Below, piece by piece: positions 1-7,919 of a stretch of 12,974 nucleotides of DNA. Position 1 is the first letter of the stretch. Each line of letters starts with the position of its first letter. Below the pieces are notes generated by a model. It searched no databases. It had not been told where the DNA came from and saw only the letters and a program-made list of their open reading frames with translations. The stretch is from Terfezia claveryi (Eukaryota; Ascomycota; Pezizomycetes; Pezizales; Pezizaceae), in the NCBI GenBank assembly GCA_015179025.1, contig WHUX01000713.1, forward strand, positions 1-12,974, given 5' to 3'. The position numbers and the translations under genes were made by a program.

Positions 1-230
1 TGGGGTTCGCTACTGTAGATAGAGTTTGGGAATTCTGAGTACCGATCCACTGGTGTATAACGATCCGTTTGAAGACATATGTATCGACATCTATGACCAT
101 AGACCGAAGAAAATGAGGCATGCCGTCCGCTCTGCCATATCTAAGCTTCAGACCGCAGACTGCGAATGGTGACACGCGATAAAGTCTCCCTCCGCAGCAC
201 TAAACGCAATTATTTTGCTCACAGATTGTG

Positions 231-279
231 TCAACCAGACTAATTTTGCCTAGTCTTGATCGAGACTAAATTTTGCCTA
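231..279. repeat. Palindromic repeat module, copy 1
   Basis: The arms AGACTA (237-242), TAGTCT (251-256) and AGACTA (263-268) can pair in two alternative hairpins. The clearer one is TAGTCT-TGATCG-AGACTA with a 6-base loop. A TTTTGCC element follows both AGACTA arms, making a tandem unit of about 26 bases. The 12-mers TCAACCAGACTA and TGATCGAGACTA both recur near 1369-1493. Function is unknown; this may be a terminal part of an unrecognised mobile element. Confidence 0.6.
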
Positions 280-416
280 ACATCACTTGATTACCCTTTG
301 GGAAGTCACACTGGAGACTCCCGATTTGGTCCCTACTTTTCTGGTATTGCGACTACCATTTTGGGAATTATGCTAATCCTCTTTTGGCACACCATACCAC
401 ATCAATCTCTGCCGCA

Positions 417-440
417 TTTTTTTTTTTTTTTTTTTTTTTT
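417..440. repeat. T24 homopolymer tract
   Basis: Twenty-four consecutive T residues followed by AGGTAC. Read on the minus strand this is an A24 run, which could be the poly(A) tail of a decayed retroposon lying at higher coordinates. No target-site duplication or element body could be recognised, so a simple homopolymer expansion is equally possible. Confidence 0.9.
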
Positions 441-451
441 AGGTACTCGTA

Positions 452-476
452 TGCGGTAAAGGTGCCAACCAGAGTA
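452..476. repeat. Diverged copy of the palindromic module
   Basis: TGCGGTA (452-458), seven unrelated bases, then CAACCAGAGTA (466-476). The 25-base spacing and both outer blocks match 1469-1493 (TGCGGTA, seven bases, CAACCAGACTA) with one mismatch in the second block. Because the middle seven bases differ, this copy does not form the hairpin seen at 1474-1493. Confidence 0.45.
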
Positions 477-1319
477 GGTAAAAAGCTAGATAAAACTATG
501 GCGATATATATATAACTCTGTTTATTGTTACTCTTCCAAAAATTCCTCTATTCATAACCTCGTAATCTTACAAGTAGTTCAAAACAATAATAGCAAGCTC
601 TTTATCTCTTCACTGTTCGCACGGCTTCTCACATTGATATTCGTCCCTTTCCTGAGTCACTGGACCTCGGCTCCCCGCTCACCTATTCTTATAAGAATGA
701 GAGAACGGAGCGTGGAAAATCTGCCTTGGGAAACACCCTGGTCACTTTAGTGCTTCGCCAGATATTCTCTTAAACCCAAGTACTGAGGGCTTTGAATACA
801 CACTTTACAAAAATTCGGTCGCCGCAAGCAGATCATGAGATCACTTATGTAAGCTCGCTCATGTCAATTTATGAACAAGCAACACTAGCAGCGGATGATG
901 ATGTATGGCCAATGAAGGAACACTTTACATGAGGAAATTATATATAGTATATATGAATATAAGAAAGTATGTAAAAGTATATGAGTGTAAAATGTGTGCG
1001 AGAGATGTATGTGTATCTATTCAGATGTCCTATGAAGGGTCTCAATGAACCAGACTAGTCCCAATGCTCTATCTACATGAAGGAATAACAGGTTACGTAT
1101 GTACATGATGTAGTTATATGTGTGCCGGTGTATGCCGGTGTAGACACATGTAGGCCCTAATGTGGCAAGGCACAGCAGAGATTTGGGAGCGGGGCGGGCT
1201 TCAGTCAGACTCCTTGGGGTCATTCGGTACCTGGGAGTCCCGCTTCACTTAAGTTTAGTTTTATTTTCAATTTTTATATTTCATACGGGTTTTGGTTGCG
1301 GCAGGGCCTCTCGGGTTGG

Positions 1320-1345
1320 CACTAGCTTGTTAATGACAGCTAGTG
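1320..1345. repeat. Perfect 8-bp inverted repeat
   Basis: CACTAGCT (1320-1327) and AGCTAGTG (1338-1345) are perfect reverse complements around a 10-base loop. It lies just upstream of two further palindromes at 1366-1378 and 1474-1493 and is probably part of the same structured region. Confidence 0.6.
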
Positions 1346-1365
1346 GGTTCCATTTCACTACGAGG

Positions 1366-1504
1366 GTCTGATCGAGACTACATTTCACTTGAGTTTATCT
1401 GATATTTTTATCTGATTTCTTTTTACCCTATATCTACTTTCCCAATTGGGACTCGAGTTCATTTTGTTTGCGGTAGTCTGCTCAACCAGACTATGTTTGC
1501 GGTA
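1366..1504. repeat. Palindromic repeat modules, copies 2 and 3
   Basis: GTCT-gatcg-AGAC lies at 1366-1378, inside a 12-mer shared with 257-268. A perfect 7-bp inverted repeat TAGTCTG-ctcaac-CAGACTA lies at 1474-1493, flanked on both sides by TGTTTGCGGTA (1465-1475 and 1494-1504). The second hairpin has the same architecture as copy 1: TTTGCC/TTTGCGG, TAGTCT, a 6-base loop, AGACTA, then TTTGCC/TTTGCGG. Confidence 0.55.
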
Positions 1505-1698
1505 TATAGTCGCCGGATGTGGCAGATCAAGTTTCCTTATCCTGAATCCACCAGGGTTTCCGGGTGGCTCATGTCTCCTTACTGAGGCTGTATATGAATA
1601 AATAATTTTCTCAATAAGTAGTATGTAAAATATATGTATTAATAATGCATATTTTTTAAATTTTTTTTTTTTAACTGTAGTCAAGGAAGCAGCCTCTC

Positions 1699-2031
1699 TC
1701 AATCATATGCGGATACTGTATGCCATTCATCCAAATCTGGAGTGTAAAATCTGGCGGGGTTGCTGTAGTTCATGGGTTGGATAATAAAATAGCAATTCAG
1801 TAATAAATAGCAATTCAGTATGCCATGGTTATTTAGCAGCTGATACCAAATAGGGTGACGCTTAAGGATAATCTTATAGGACAGTTCTATGGCATTAGTT
1901 GCATGTCGGTCAATTCTGGGAATGAAAAGTGACACTAAGTCGCAAGCATCAAATTTGGTAAGAATGTCTTGTGTACTGAGCTCAAGTTCTTGCCTGAGGC
2001 ATGCCATGTACCTCTTGTGTGAGGTACCCAC
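1699..2031 (-). mobile_element. Possible transposon-protein fragment, minus strand
   Basis: A 110-codon open stretch with no ATG at its head. Residues about 28-72 contain a block reading roughly KFDACDLVSLFIPRIDR followed by HGILNCY. From memory of the families, this resembles a short conserved C-terminal region found in integrase-derived transposon proteins (pattern VGD-V-PKIDR followed by a GLIN-C-like block). This is pattern recognition only, not a search. An 18-base tandem duplication inside it repeats six residues in frame. It may be a remnant of an element separate from the adjacent copia relic, which lies on the other strand; it could also be chance. Confidence 0.3.
1787..1822. repeat. 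18-bp tandem duplication
   Basis: AAATAGCAATTCAGTA starts at 1787 and again at 1805, an 18-base period. The length is a multiple of three, so the minus-strand open stretch gains a second copy of a hexapeptide close to LLNCYL rather than losing frame. Confidence 0.8.
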
Positions 2032-2151
2032 ATATGCATATTGACATGTTAAGCATCTGGTGGACAGGTGATTGTGTCTAGTTCAGGGTAATGAGCACTC
2101 GACTGCCACATCATCGAGATACCGTAAACCTCATTTTTCTCATACTCGAAG

Positions 2152-2967
2152 GTGGCAAGGCCATTCCGTATTCCCCAGTGGGGCCCGGGCCAGCCAGGAG
2201 ATGGGTGGTCTTCTGGGGGAGGCCGGAACACTCATGCGACCCCACTGCAGAAACACTATCAACAAGTTGGAACCGGAGGAGGCAACACCCAATCTACGCA
2301 TAAGGGGGCAGTACAAATAGGCAAAATGACTCTTGAAGATGTTTTGTACATACCTTCTTTCCCCCGCAAAGTCATTAGCCTGGCAAGGATATGCCAACAA
2401 GGTGCCACCCTTATTATTGGAGCACGAGATGCGCTCCACTACCAAAATCAGACTACCCCTGTTGGTAGTCACCAACAGAATCTACCAATGGCTATCGACG
2501 AAGCCTATGTTATGAACGAAGAATATATTACAGAAGATGAAGCAATGAATTGGCATATATTAGATATGGACACCTTCCCTTTCCTGTATTTAAAAAATTA
2601 TCCAAGGCACCAACAATGCGAAACGTACATCACGACAAAAATGACAACGCCTCAGTCCAAGGGACATGGGAAAGGAATAACCAAAGTAGGCCAAGTTGTC
2701 CACTCTGACCTTTGCGGGCCCATGCCAGTCGAAGACCTACAACATCAAAAAATACAAGAACACTTGATTCACGACTTCCCTCGGTTCACTATTACCCAAG
2801 CCTTAAGCGCAAAATCTGACGCCCCGGAGGCTCTGATCCAAATGATCACATACTTTAAAAAAACTCTCAGGCGAAAGGGTACAGGCCCTTCAGACAGATT
2901 TTGGGGGGCAATTCAAGTCCAGCTGAAACCAACGCTATTGCAGAAAGAACTAATCGAACCATTATGA
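2152..2967 (+). pseudogene. Copia pol fragment: pre-integrase and integrase core
   Basis: The open stretch has no ATG at its head. Visible landmarks are LEDVLYIPSFPRKVISLARI (about residues 61-80, the copia pre-integrase block), then VVHSDLCGPMP (about residues 182-192, which carries the first integrase aspartate), then HDFPRFT and KSDAPEALIQMITYFKK (about residues 204-239). After about 2875 this frame degenerates. The next motif, LQTDFGGQF with the second aspartate, is read one base later and ends at TGA 2924-2926. The ERTNRTIMTMVRT block with the expected integrase glutamate is read in the third frame (about 2931-3014) and ends at TAG 3015. Residues between the pre-integrase and integrase blocks are poorly conserved, and the zinc-binding HHCC motif is not clearly complete. 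A pseudogene. Confidence 0.7.
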
Positions 2968-3092
2968 CAATGGTAAGGACGAATTTAAAAGGAATTGCCG
3001 AACTCACAGGTCTCTAGTGATGGAATATGGCCCGTTTGTAAAGAATCGTATCCCCCATGGGTCCCTCCCTTAGTGGAGAAGCTTTTTTGTAG

Positions 3093-3431
3093 AAGATAAA
3101 GCAGGTTGACATTGCAAATGAACAAGGACGTTTTAGGCCAGTTGATGAAGTGGTTTTTTGCCATACGTATGAAGATGGGAAGCTTGCAGATAGAGCTGTG
3201 GAAGCCAAAATAATGGGGTTTACATCTAAGTATGGTGTCTACAAGGTTATATTGCCATCAAAACGAGACACTACAGCAAAGAACCCCACACTGAAACGAC
3301 TCTCGCCAGCAAAACTTACAGTATCGAAAGAACTGTAACTCTCTGAACCTCAACGAGATGGACCTCAGACCAACGATACTGAGCCTTGGATGGTCCACTG
3401 TACGAAGGCTAAACTCTTAATTTCTGTGTAG
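3093..3431 (+). pseudogene. Copia pol fragment: integrase C-terminal region
   Basis: Open from 3093, reading QVDIANEQGRFRPVDEVVF, then KLADRAVEAKIMGFTSKYGV and YKVILPSKRD. This resembles the segment after the copia integrase core that ends in a GF/GY-x-x-x-x-GVY motif followed by K-rich residues. A stop at 3336-3338 is followed in the same frame by about 30 further sense codons to a TAG at 3429. No reverse transcriptase follows, so the element is truncated or deleted downstream. Confidence 0.55.
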
Positions 3432-4540
3432 TACAGCCCGGTACTATTTGCGATAAATATGTGCCCCCCCAAAAAAAACTGGCGTTAAGCTTCACCCATG
3501 GAGATTATAAATTGAAAAGCAAATATCCCGATCGTGGTAAAGTTCGTTCGCTTTATCGAAGCGTATAGTAGGCACTTTGAATTATCCTACTCAATGAATA
3601 GACTTAGCTCGGGAAGTTAGTTGAAATGTGGCCTGGAGGATTTATATTAACCCCAATGTGGTGGTGGAATCGACCATGGTTAGTACAGGAGAAGTAGATA
3701 TAGATATAGGCCCAGATATATGCTAACTAATACATGTGCAGTTGGACTATCTTTGCTTTGGTACGGTGAAGCGCAGACGAAGTTTCTTTGCACCAGGGCA
3801 CATAATCTCATCCGCCCTACCATCGCGGGTAGATGTAGCCTAGTAGCCATGTGGATTATAAGAACAACTTGCAGGAAGAGAAAGCAGCAGGTGGGGGTGG
3901 GGTAAGCAAACATAAAGAGGAGGAAGATAAAGCCGAGCAAAAAAAAAAAAAAGAGACAACCCCGCAGACCGCAGATATATATTATTGATTGCGTAATATG
4001 GTTAAAGGCATATAGAATGCTTCTCGCAGATACAGGATACGGGTACATATATCCGTAATAAACTGAACTCCGAACCCGCATAGACTGGAGTAATAATATA
4101 CTTGTATATATGAACTAACCCCTAAAAACTGGTTCTTGGTGTTTGGTTTGGGGGTCACTTGAATCCATCATCATATGCAACCCATAACCAACCCAGCGGC
4201 CCCACCTAAACAATTTATTAAATAGCCGGACTCCCCCAACCCCCCCCCTAAAAGAAGAAAAGACACGCCCGTTCCTTCCCTATTCATGTTCCAATCTTTT
4301 TTTTCCTTATTTTTTGGCTGGACAGATGTTTTGTTCCTTTCGCCGAAGGGGAGTGCATTTCAACTCGCGCGACTGACTTGGCAAAGGTATAACGTACAGA
4401 GTATTACCCTGAAAACAACTCCCCCACCTTCCCACTCCCCGAAACTGTTCACATGCAAGGCTGTCATCTACGTTGGAAATATCCCAGCTTAGTTATGAAG
4501 ACATAATAATCAAGCTTCACTCGTGACGAAAAGTGCAAAA
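3432..4540. other. Intergenic region, no gene seen
   Basis: Mixed sequence with an A13 run near 3938-3951, a CCGCAGA repeat near 3961-3974, an AT-rich stretch, and a C-rich run near 4234-4250. The longest open stretch (minus strand, 3680-4081) is hydrophobic because it reads through T-rich sequence and has no recognisable motif. Nothing here supports a gene. Confidence 0.5.
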
Positions 4541-4547
4541 CTTCTTC

Positions 4548-4735
4548 TGGTATAAAGAGCCGTAACCCTTATAAACAGCTCCAAACTCCCTCCTCCTCCC
4601 TTCCACCCCACCTCACCGTTTCCTTCTTACTTACTTAACAATCTACCTCCACCTCCTAGTAACTCTCTCTCCATCTGCCCACGCAAAATACAAACAATTC
4701 CACAACTGCAAGACATCCTCCTTCTTTCCCAACCT
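4548..4735 (+). promoter_or_regulatory. Promoter-like TATA plus CT-rich segment (orphan)
   Basis: GGTATAAAGAGCC at about 4549 and a second CTTATAAAC about 20 bases downstream are followed by a long pyrimidine-rich tract (about 4580-4680) and then a CA-rich, AUG-free leader-like stretch. This order is typical of fungal plus-strand promoters. No plus-strand coding region follows: the next 2.3 kb is the JmjC gene on the other strand. It may drive an antisense transcript, be a relic, or be simple low-complexity sequence. Confidence 0.3.
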
Positions 4736-4763
4736 CCTCACCGCCTTCTCCTTCTTCTTTCCT

Positions 4764-4800
4764 CCCGCCCCCGGCCCTTCTCCTCCCCATCCTCCCGCCC
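4764..4800 (-). other. Potential G-quadruplex motif after the JmjC stop
   Basis: Read on the minus strand, this segment contains G-runs of 3, 3, 4, 3, 5 and 3 separated by loops of 1 to 7 bases, which fits the common G3+N1-7 quadruplex rule. It begins about 27 bases after the stop of the JmjC gene, in its probable 3' untranslated region. A GGGGTTAGGGGTGGGG cluster lies between the stop and this block. Confidence 0.5.
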
Positions 4801-4826
4801 TTCTTCCATCACCCCACCCCTAACCC

Positions 4827-7184
4827 CTACTCCAGGGCCGCCGCCCCCGCGCTAATTCCCGCCAATGCCCTCCCCTCCTCCACCAACCCCCTACACACCG
4901 CCACCCCCTCTCCGCTCAAAAAATCCACCGCGACTTTCACCGCCCCTCTTACATTCCTAACCTGGTGCGGGCACCCCGCCGGGACAAACACCGCGTCTCC
5001 CGAGCGCTGGTAGATCCTATAAGATTTGACTTCATAAGGTTTCCGCGCTAGATAGGCCAGGTCTGTTTCCGAGAGGTAGAACAGTTGTCTGTGGATAGGG
5101 TCGTCGATTATTCCCCCCCACTCCCCCCTATTGCTGATTTTTGACTTGAGGTATCCGCGGAGAGAGGTAGCGGAGTCGGGGGGAAAAATATCCCATATAG
5201 CTGCGCTGTCGTTAGGGATTGTTTTTGTTAGGTTTGGGTTTGTGCTTGTGAGGGTGCCTGGGTGGTAGATGCGTAAACAAGGATGTTCACTGCGTCTGTG
5301 ATGTCTAAATGTAAATTCGTCGTTCCCTTAACCTCCACCTCCACATCTCCAACCATCTCCCCATCTTCATCCCACCTAGACAGAAAATCCACCGCCGGAT
5401 ACGCATTATACATCTTTGGGCCTAAATCTGGTCTATTCCATCCCTTCGAAACTTCGACGTAAGATTCAATCCCCCCTCCCTGCACGCATACCCCCACGCC
5501 GCCTCAGGCAGGGCATTCTCAAAGTCCTGGAATAACCCCGGGAATACCTGCGCAAAATCATCGGCTGGTGGCCAGTCCTTGAGTTTCCAGCTACCTGGGA
5601 CGAGCCTTTTATTTTTGATTAGCAGCTGGGAGGAGTCGAAGTTTGCGAAGAAATCCCGGACGGAGCCCTCAATAGTGGAGGACTCGGGGTTGGAGGAGCC
5701 GCAGTTGTTGAGAAGACAGGGCTCGTGGCCGTGGTGGGTGAGGAAGTAGCGGGGGACCAGGGGAGGGTGAATCGTGAGCGGAGGCCGGTGACGACGAGCG
5801 GGACGCCACGGGAGTGTGCCAGTGCGAAGAGAAGTGCTGTTGTGTGAGGTTTTCATGGTGGATTTTGGGCACGGGAAGAAAGCTGAGGGTATCGTCCACA
5901 GCCGGTGCAGGCTCAGCGGAGATTGGGGTTGGATGAGGAAGGGGCAGGTTTGCGGAGATGGCTTCTAGGGTGGTGTATGCGTCGACGCGGCTGAGTAGTG
6001 AATCTATTTCCCCTGGCGCAGCGCGGGTGGTGAAAACCATGGTTCCTCGGGAATGGTATCTCCGTTTGGAACAAGTTACGATTAGGGGAGCCCCACGAGG
6101 GTTCTTTGGGAGGAGGGAGATGCGACTCCCATTCTTCATAGCAGCCGAGACAGTATTCCCTGCCGCAGCAGCCGCAGAGGTAACTGCCGAGGAAGATTGT
6201 GGTTGCGCAGAGGTCGCAGAGGGAGCGGGTCTCGGAGGAGAGTTGGATACGGATAAGGGGCGGGGCTGCTGGGTCCATTGCACGTCGGAGTGGAGGGTTG
6301 TAGAGGTTGAGGTGGACGTCTTCGTGAGTTTTCTCCCGGGAAAGCTGGGCTTGAAGATGGGGGCGATGAGGTCAGGTGCGTTTGGCTCGGATAAGGAGCG
6401 TGGAAGGGAGGTGTCGTGGATGACTTTGTTGGACTTGAGGGACGGAGGAGCTGTTGGTGAGTGTGTTGGATAGCAAGGAGTCGGCGCCGGTGGTGCTGCG
6501 AGTGTTTCGTTTGGGCGGGTAGCAAGTTGGGGAGTTTGATTTCGGTGGGTGGGGGGTTTGATTTCGGTGGGTTGGGGGATTAAAGTCCGGAGCGGAGAAG
6601 GGGATGTAGTCGTCTGGTTGATTTCCGAGGAAGGTCCAGCCAGAGGTCAAATCTACTCTGTTTGTAGACGGTGGTTCTCGGGGAGGGCCTGTTTCCCATT
6701 GCTCCGTCTTGATCCGCTCCTTTTGCTTGCGGCGCGCCCCAGGTTCACATGCATTCGACCTTCATTGGCGCCGTCTAGATTCAGTGATTTCTCATCCTTT
6801 TCTTTCTCCTCCTCGGCCTCCTGCTCATCTCCTCGTCCGCGGCTTTTGCCTCGTCCTTTGATTCATCCTGCAACACCTTGAACGCGCGTATTCCCACAAA
6901 CCTACACCCCCCAAGAATCGACTGCTTCTCGATGCAACTCACACACTTCTCGAAGCCAGCTGACGGCTCTCTGTATGCCTGGCAGGCCTTGGGCTGGCGC
7001 TCGTAGCACCATCTAGGGAAGGGGTCTCGCAATGTAACTTGGTGAGGAGCCGGGGATTGGGTGTGTGGCGGTAGTGGGGTGCAAGGGGCGGCTGCGCGGG
7101 TGCGCTTTATGCTCGGGGGAGAGGAGGTGGATGAAGTGGCCACGGTGGCCTCGCCAGGTCCGGGGATTTTCGTTTGCGAGGCAT
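4827..7184 (-). CDS. KDM3-type JmjC histone demethylase-like gene, frame-disrupted
   Basis: Encodes, in pieces, a protein of about 780 residues with the order of KDM3/JMJD1-type nuclear demethylases (Fe(II)- and 2-oxoglutarate-dependent, typically acting on H3K9 methyl marks; substrate here is inferred). Order: basic N-terminus MPRKRKSP; a cysteine cluster [10 protein letters not shown]...CVSC...GGCRF; an acidic KE-rich linker; a zinc finger ([21 protein letters not shown]); then the JmjC domain with [36 protein letters not shown] (HxD iron ligands), AIWDIF, DPIH, and [11 protein letters not shown] (distal iron histidine). Reading it needs about nine frame changes, near 7163, 6830, 6738, 6535-6578, 6349, 6098, 5810, 5753, 5435 and 5265. 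All but two behave as single-base losses, and no introns are evident. ATG 7184 is preferred (fungal-type CCAAACCATCCAGACCCA leader); ATG 7269 is an alternative in the next frame. Either a recent pseudogene or a sound gene with assembly indels. Confidence 0.8.
5303..5311 (-). other. JmjC HxD iron-binding motif
   Basis: Codes for H-L-D within [19 protein letters not shown]. In JmjC oxygenases the His and Asp are two of the three Fe(II) ligands. The third ligand is the His of PAGCPHQV, coded at 4965-4967 about 340 bases downstream, in a different frame because of the shift near 5265. All three ligands are therefore still encoded. Confidence 0.8.
6141..6218 (-). other. Zinc finger of the JmjC protein
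   Basis: The protein segment runs CDLC-(10)-CGCC-(4)-C-(2)-C, with eight closely spaced residues of which seven are cysteines. It follows the conserved approach [19 protein letters not shown]. In KDM3 proteins a C-rich finger at this position precedes the JmjC domain and is needed for activity (family knowledge). All cysteines visible here are intact and in one frame. Confidence 0.7.
6534..6578. repeat. 22-bp tandem duplication inside the JmjC gene
   Basis: TTTGATTTCGGT starts at 6535 and again at 6557, a 22-base period with near-identical flanking G-rich sequence. On the coding strand the two copies can both be read as PTHRNQTP, but in frames one base apart. Because 22 is one more than a multiple of three, the duplication alone accounts for the +1 change between the frame of [19 protein letters not shown] upstream and that of LATRPNETL...[10 protein letters not shown] downstream. 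Confidence 0.75.
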
Positions 7185-7266
7185 TGGGTCTGGATGGTTT
7201 GGTTGTGGGCGGAAGAGGAAGCACGGTAGGTATGGTACGTGAGGGATGGATGCCGAGCAGAGGCGG

Positions 7267-7325
7267 CATATGCACATATGCACGCATACACTCCTGCACC
7301 TACTCACATATGCACGTATGCATGC
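7267..7325. repeat. CATATGCAC repeat cluster
   Basis: CATATGCAC occurs at 7267-7275, 7275-7283 and 7307-7315, followed by CGTATGCATGC. The core GCATATGC is palindromic and the whole stretch alternates purine and pyrimidine. It lies 80-140 bases upstream of the preferred JmjC start and spans the alternative upstream ATG (7269). It may be a binding-site cluster or a decayed microsatellite. Confidence 0.6.
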
Positions 7326-7895
7326 AATATTCACAACAAAACCAAGGTACTGGGAACCAGATTAGGTACTGGCGTGCCTGCTGTATTTGTTTCCTGTAGC
7401 CGTGATGCCCGCTCCTGTTGGCCGAGTCAGAGGTCCCCAATCACATATTACAGTACGGCACCTCATCTTACCTGTGACGCGACTACACTCCATTCAGTCT
7501 CACCTTCGCAATAACGCACCTCCGCAAATCCCAGCTCACATTTGCAAAAGTGGGCCGGAATATACTTGGGCGCCTAGAGCGGTCGACAGGGGCCCAAACA
7601 GTATCAGCAAATTATTGTCCTGAGGCTTGCTCCCAGCTACCGTACCTACTGTACGTGACCTGATGATAATAATGAGATGATGGTCTGCATCTGCCCCAAT
7701 CATTCGGCCCTGCTAATTACCTCGCAGCATGCGCTTGTATGAGCAACGTCCAGTGTAAGAGATGCCACAGGGATCCGGCCTGGGGCGAACCTGAAAGCTG
7801 GATAAAACTGCATTGCGGGATGCTTCAAAAGCTTCTCCAGATACATTTGGCCGCCTCATTTGGTGTTTCGCAAGCCTGAAGGAATTATGCAAGGG

Positions 7896-7919
7896 GCCTT
7901 TGGGCGAAGGCGCAAAGGC
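7896..7919. repeat. Imperfect 10-bp inverted repeat
   Basis: GCCTTTGGGC (7896-7905) and GCGCAAAGGC (7910-7919) pair at nine of ten positions around a 4-base loop. It is about 480 bases upstream of the coiled-coil gene start. No function is assigned. Confidence 0.5.

Larger units (their letters stand above)
1..1700. other. Gene-poor left flank with short repeats
   Basis: No open frame here has a recognisable product; the longest are under 110 codons and have non-ATG starts. The stretch contains a T24 tract (417-440), an AT-rich block (about 930-1000), and a set of related short palindromes around 231-279, 452-476 and 1320-1504. The part at about 1494-1640 (a TATATAG motif, then GTATATGAATAAATAA) has the feel of a retrotransposon LTR, but no second copy was found, so no LTR is called. 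I see no tRNA or rRNA. Confidence 0.55.
2152..3431 (+). mobile_element. Decayed Ty1/copia retrotransposon (partial pol)
   Basis: Three consecutive pieces in different frames follow the order of a copia polyprotein: pre-integrase region (about 2310-2480), integrase core (about 2680-3010) and integrase C-terminal region (about 3093-3431). No gag, protease active site, reverse transcriptase or RNase H was recognised, and no flanking long terminal repeats were found. The pieces are joined by frame changes near 2875-2930 and around 3015-3093, with stops at 2924, 3015, 3336 and 3429. The relic cannot encode a working element. Classification as copia rests on the VLYIP and HSDLCGPM motifs and the SDAPEAL block typical of copia integrases. 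Confidence 0.75.

Noticed and set aside
256..459. 67-codon open stretch ending in poly-Phe
   Set aside because: Starts at TTG and runs through the T24 tract; no protein-like features.
1385..1702. 105-codon open stretch on the minus strand
   Set aside because: Non-ATG start region and AT-rich low-complexity composition; overlaps the palindromic modules and shows no recognisable domain.
3680..4081. 133-codon hydrophobic open stretch on the minus strand
   Set aside because: Apparent membrane character comes from reading A-rich sequence as Phe and Leu codons; no motif or credible promoter context.
4810..4830. Telomere-like CCCTAA near a C-rich run
   Set aside because: Only one CCCTAA unit is present, so it is part of a C-rich stretch rather than a telomeric repeat array.
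5958..6473. 171-codon open stretch on the plus strand
   Set aside because: It lies antisense to the zinc finger and linker of the JmjC gene, has no recognisable motif, and its composition follows from the GC-rich coding strand opposite.
6136..6525. 129-codon Pro/Ser-rich open stretch on the minus strand
   Set aside because: Same strand as the JmjC gene but in a frame with no conserved block; the flanking frames carry [17 protein letters not shown] and [19 protein letters not shown] instead.
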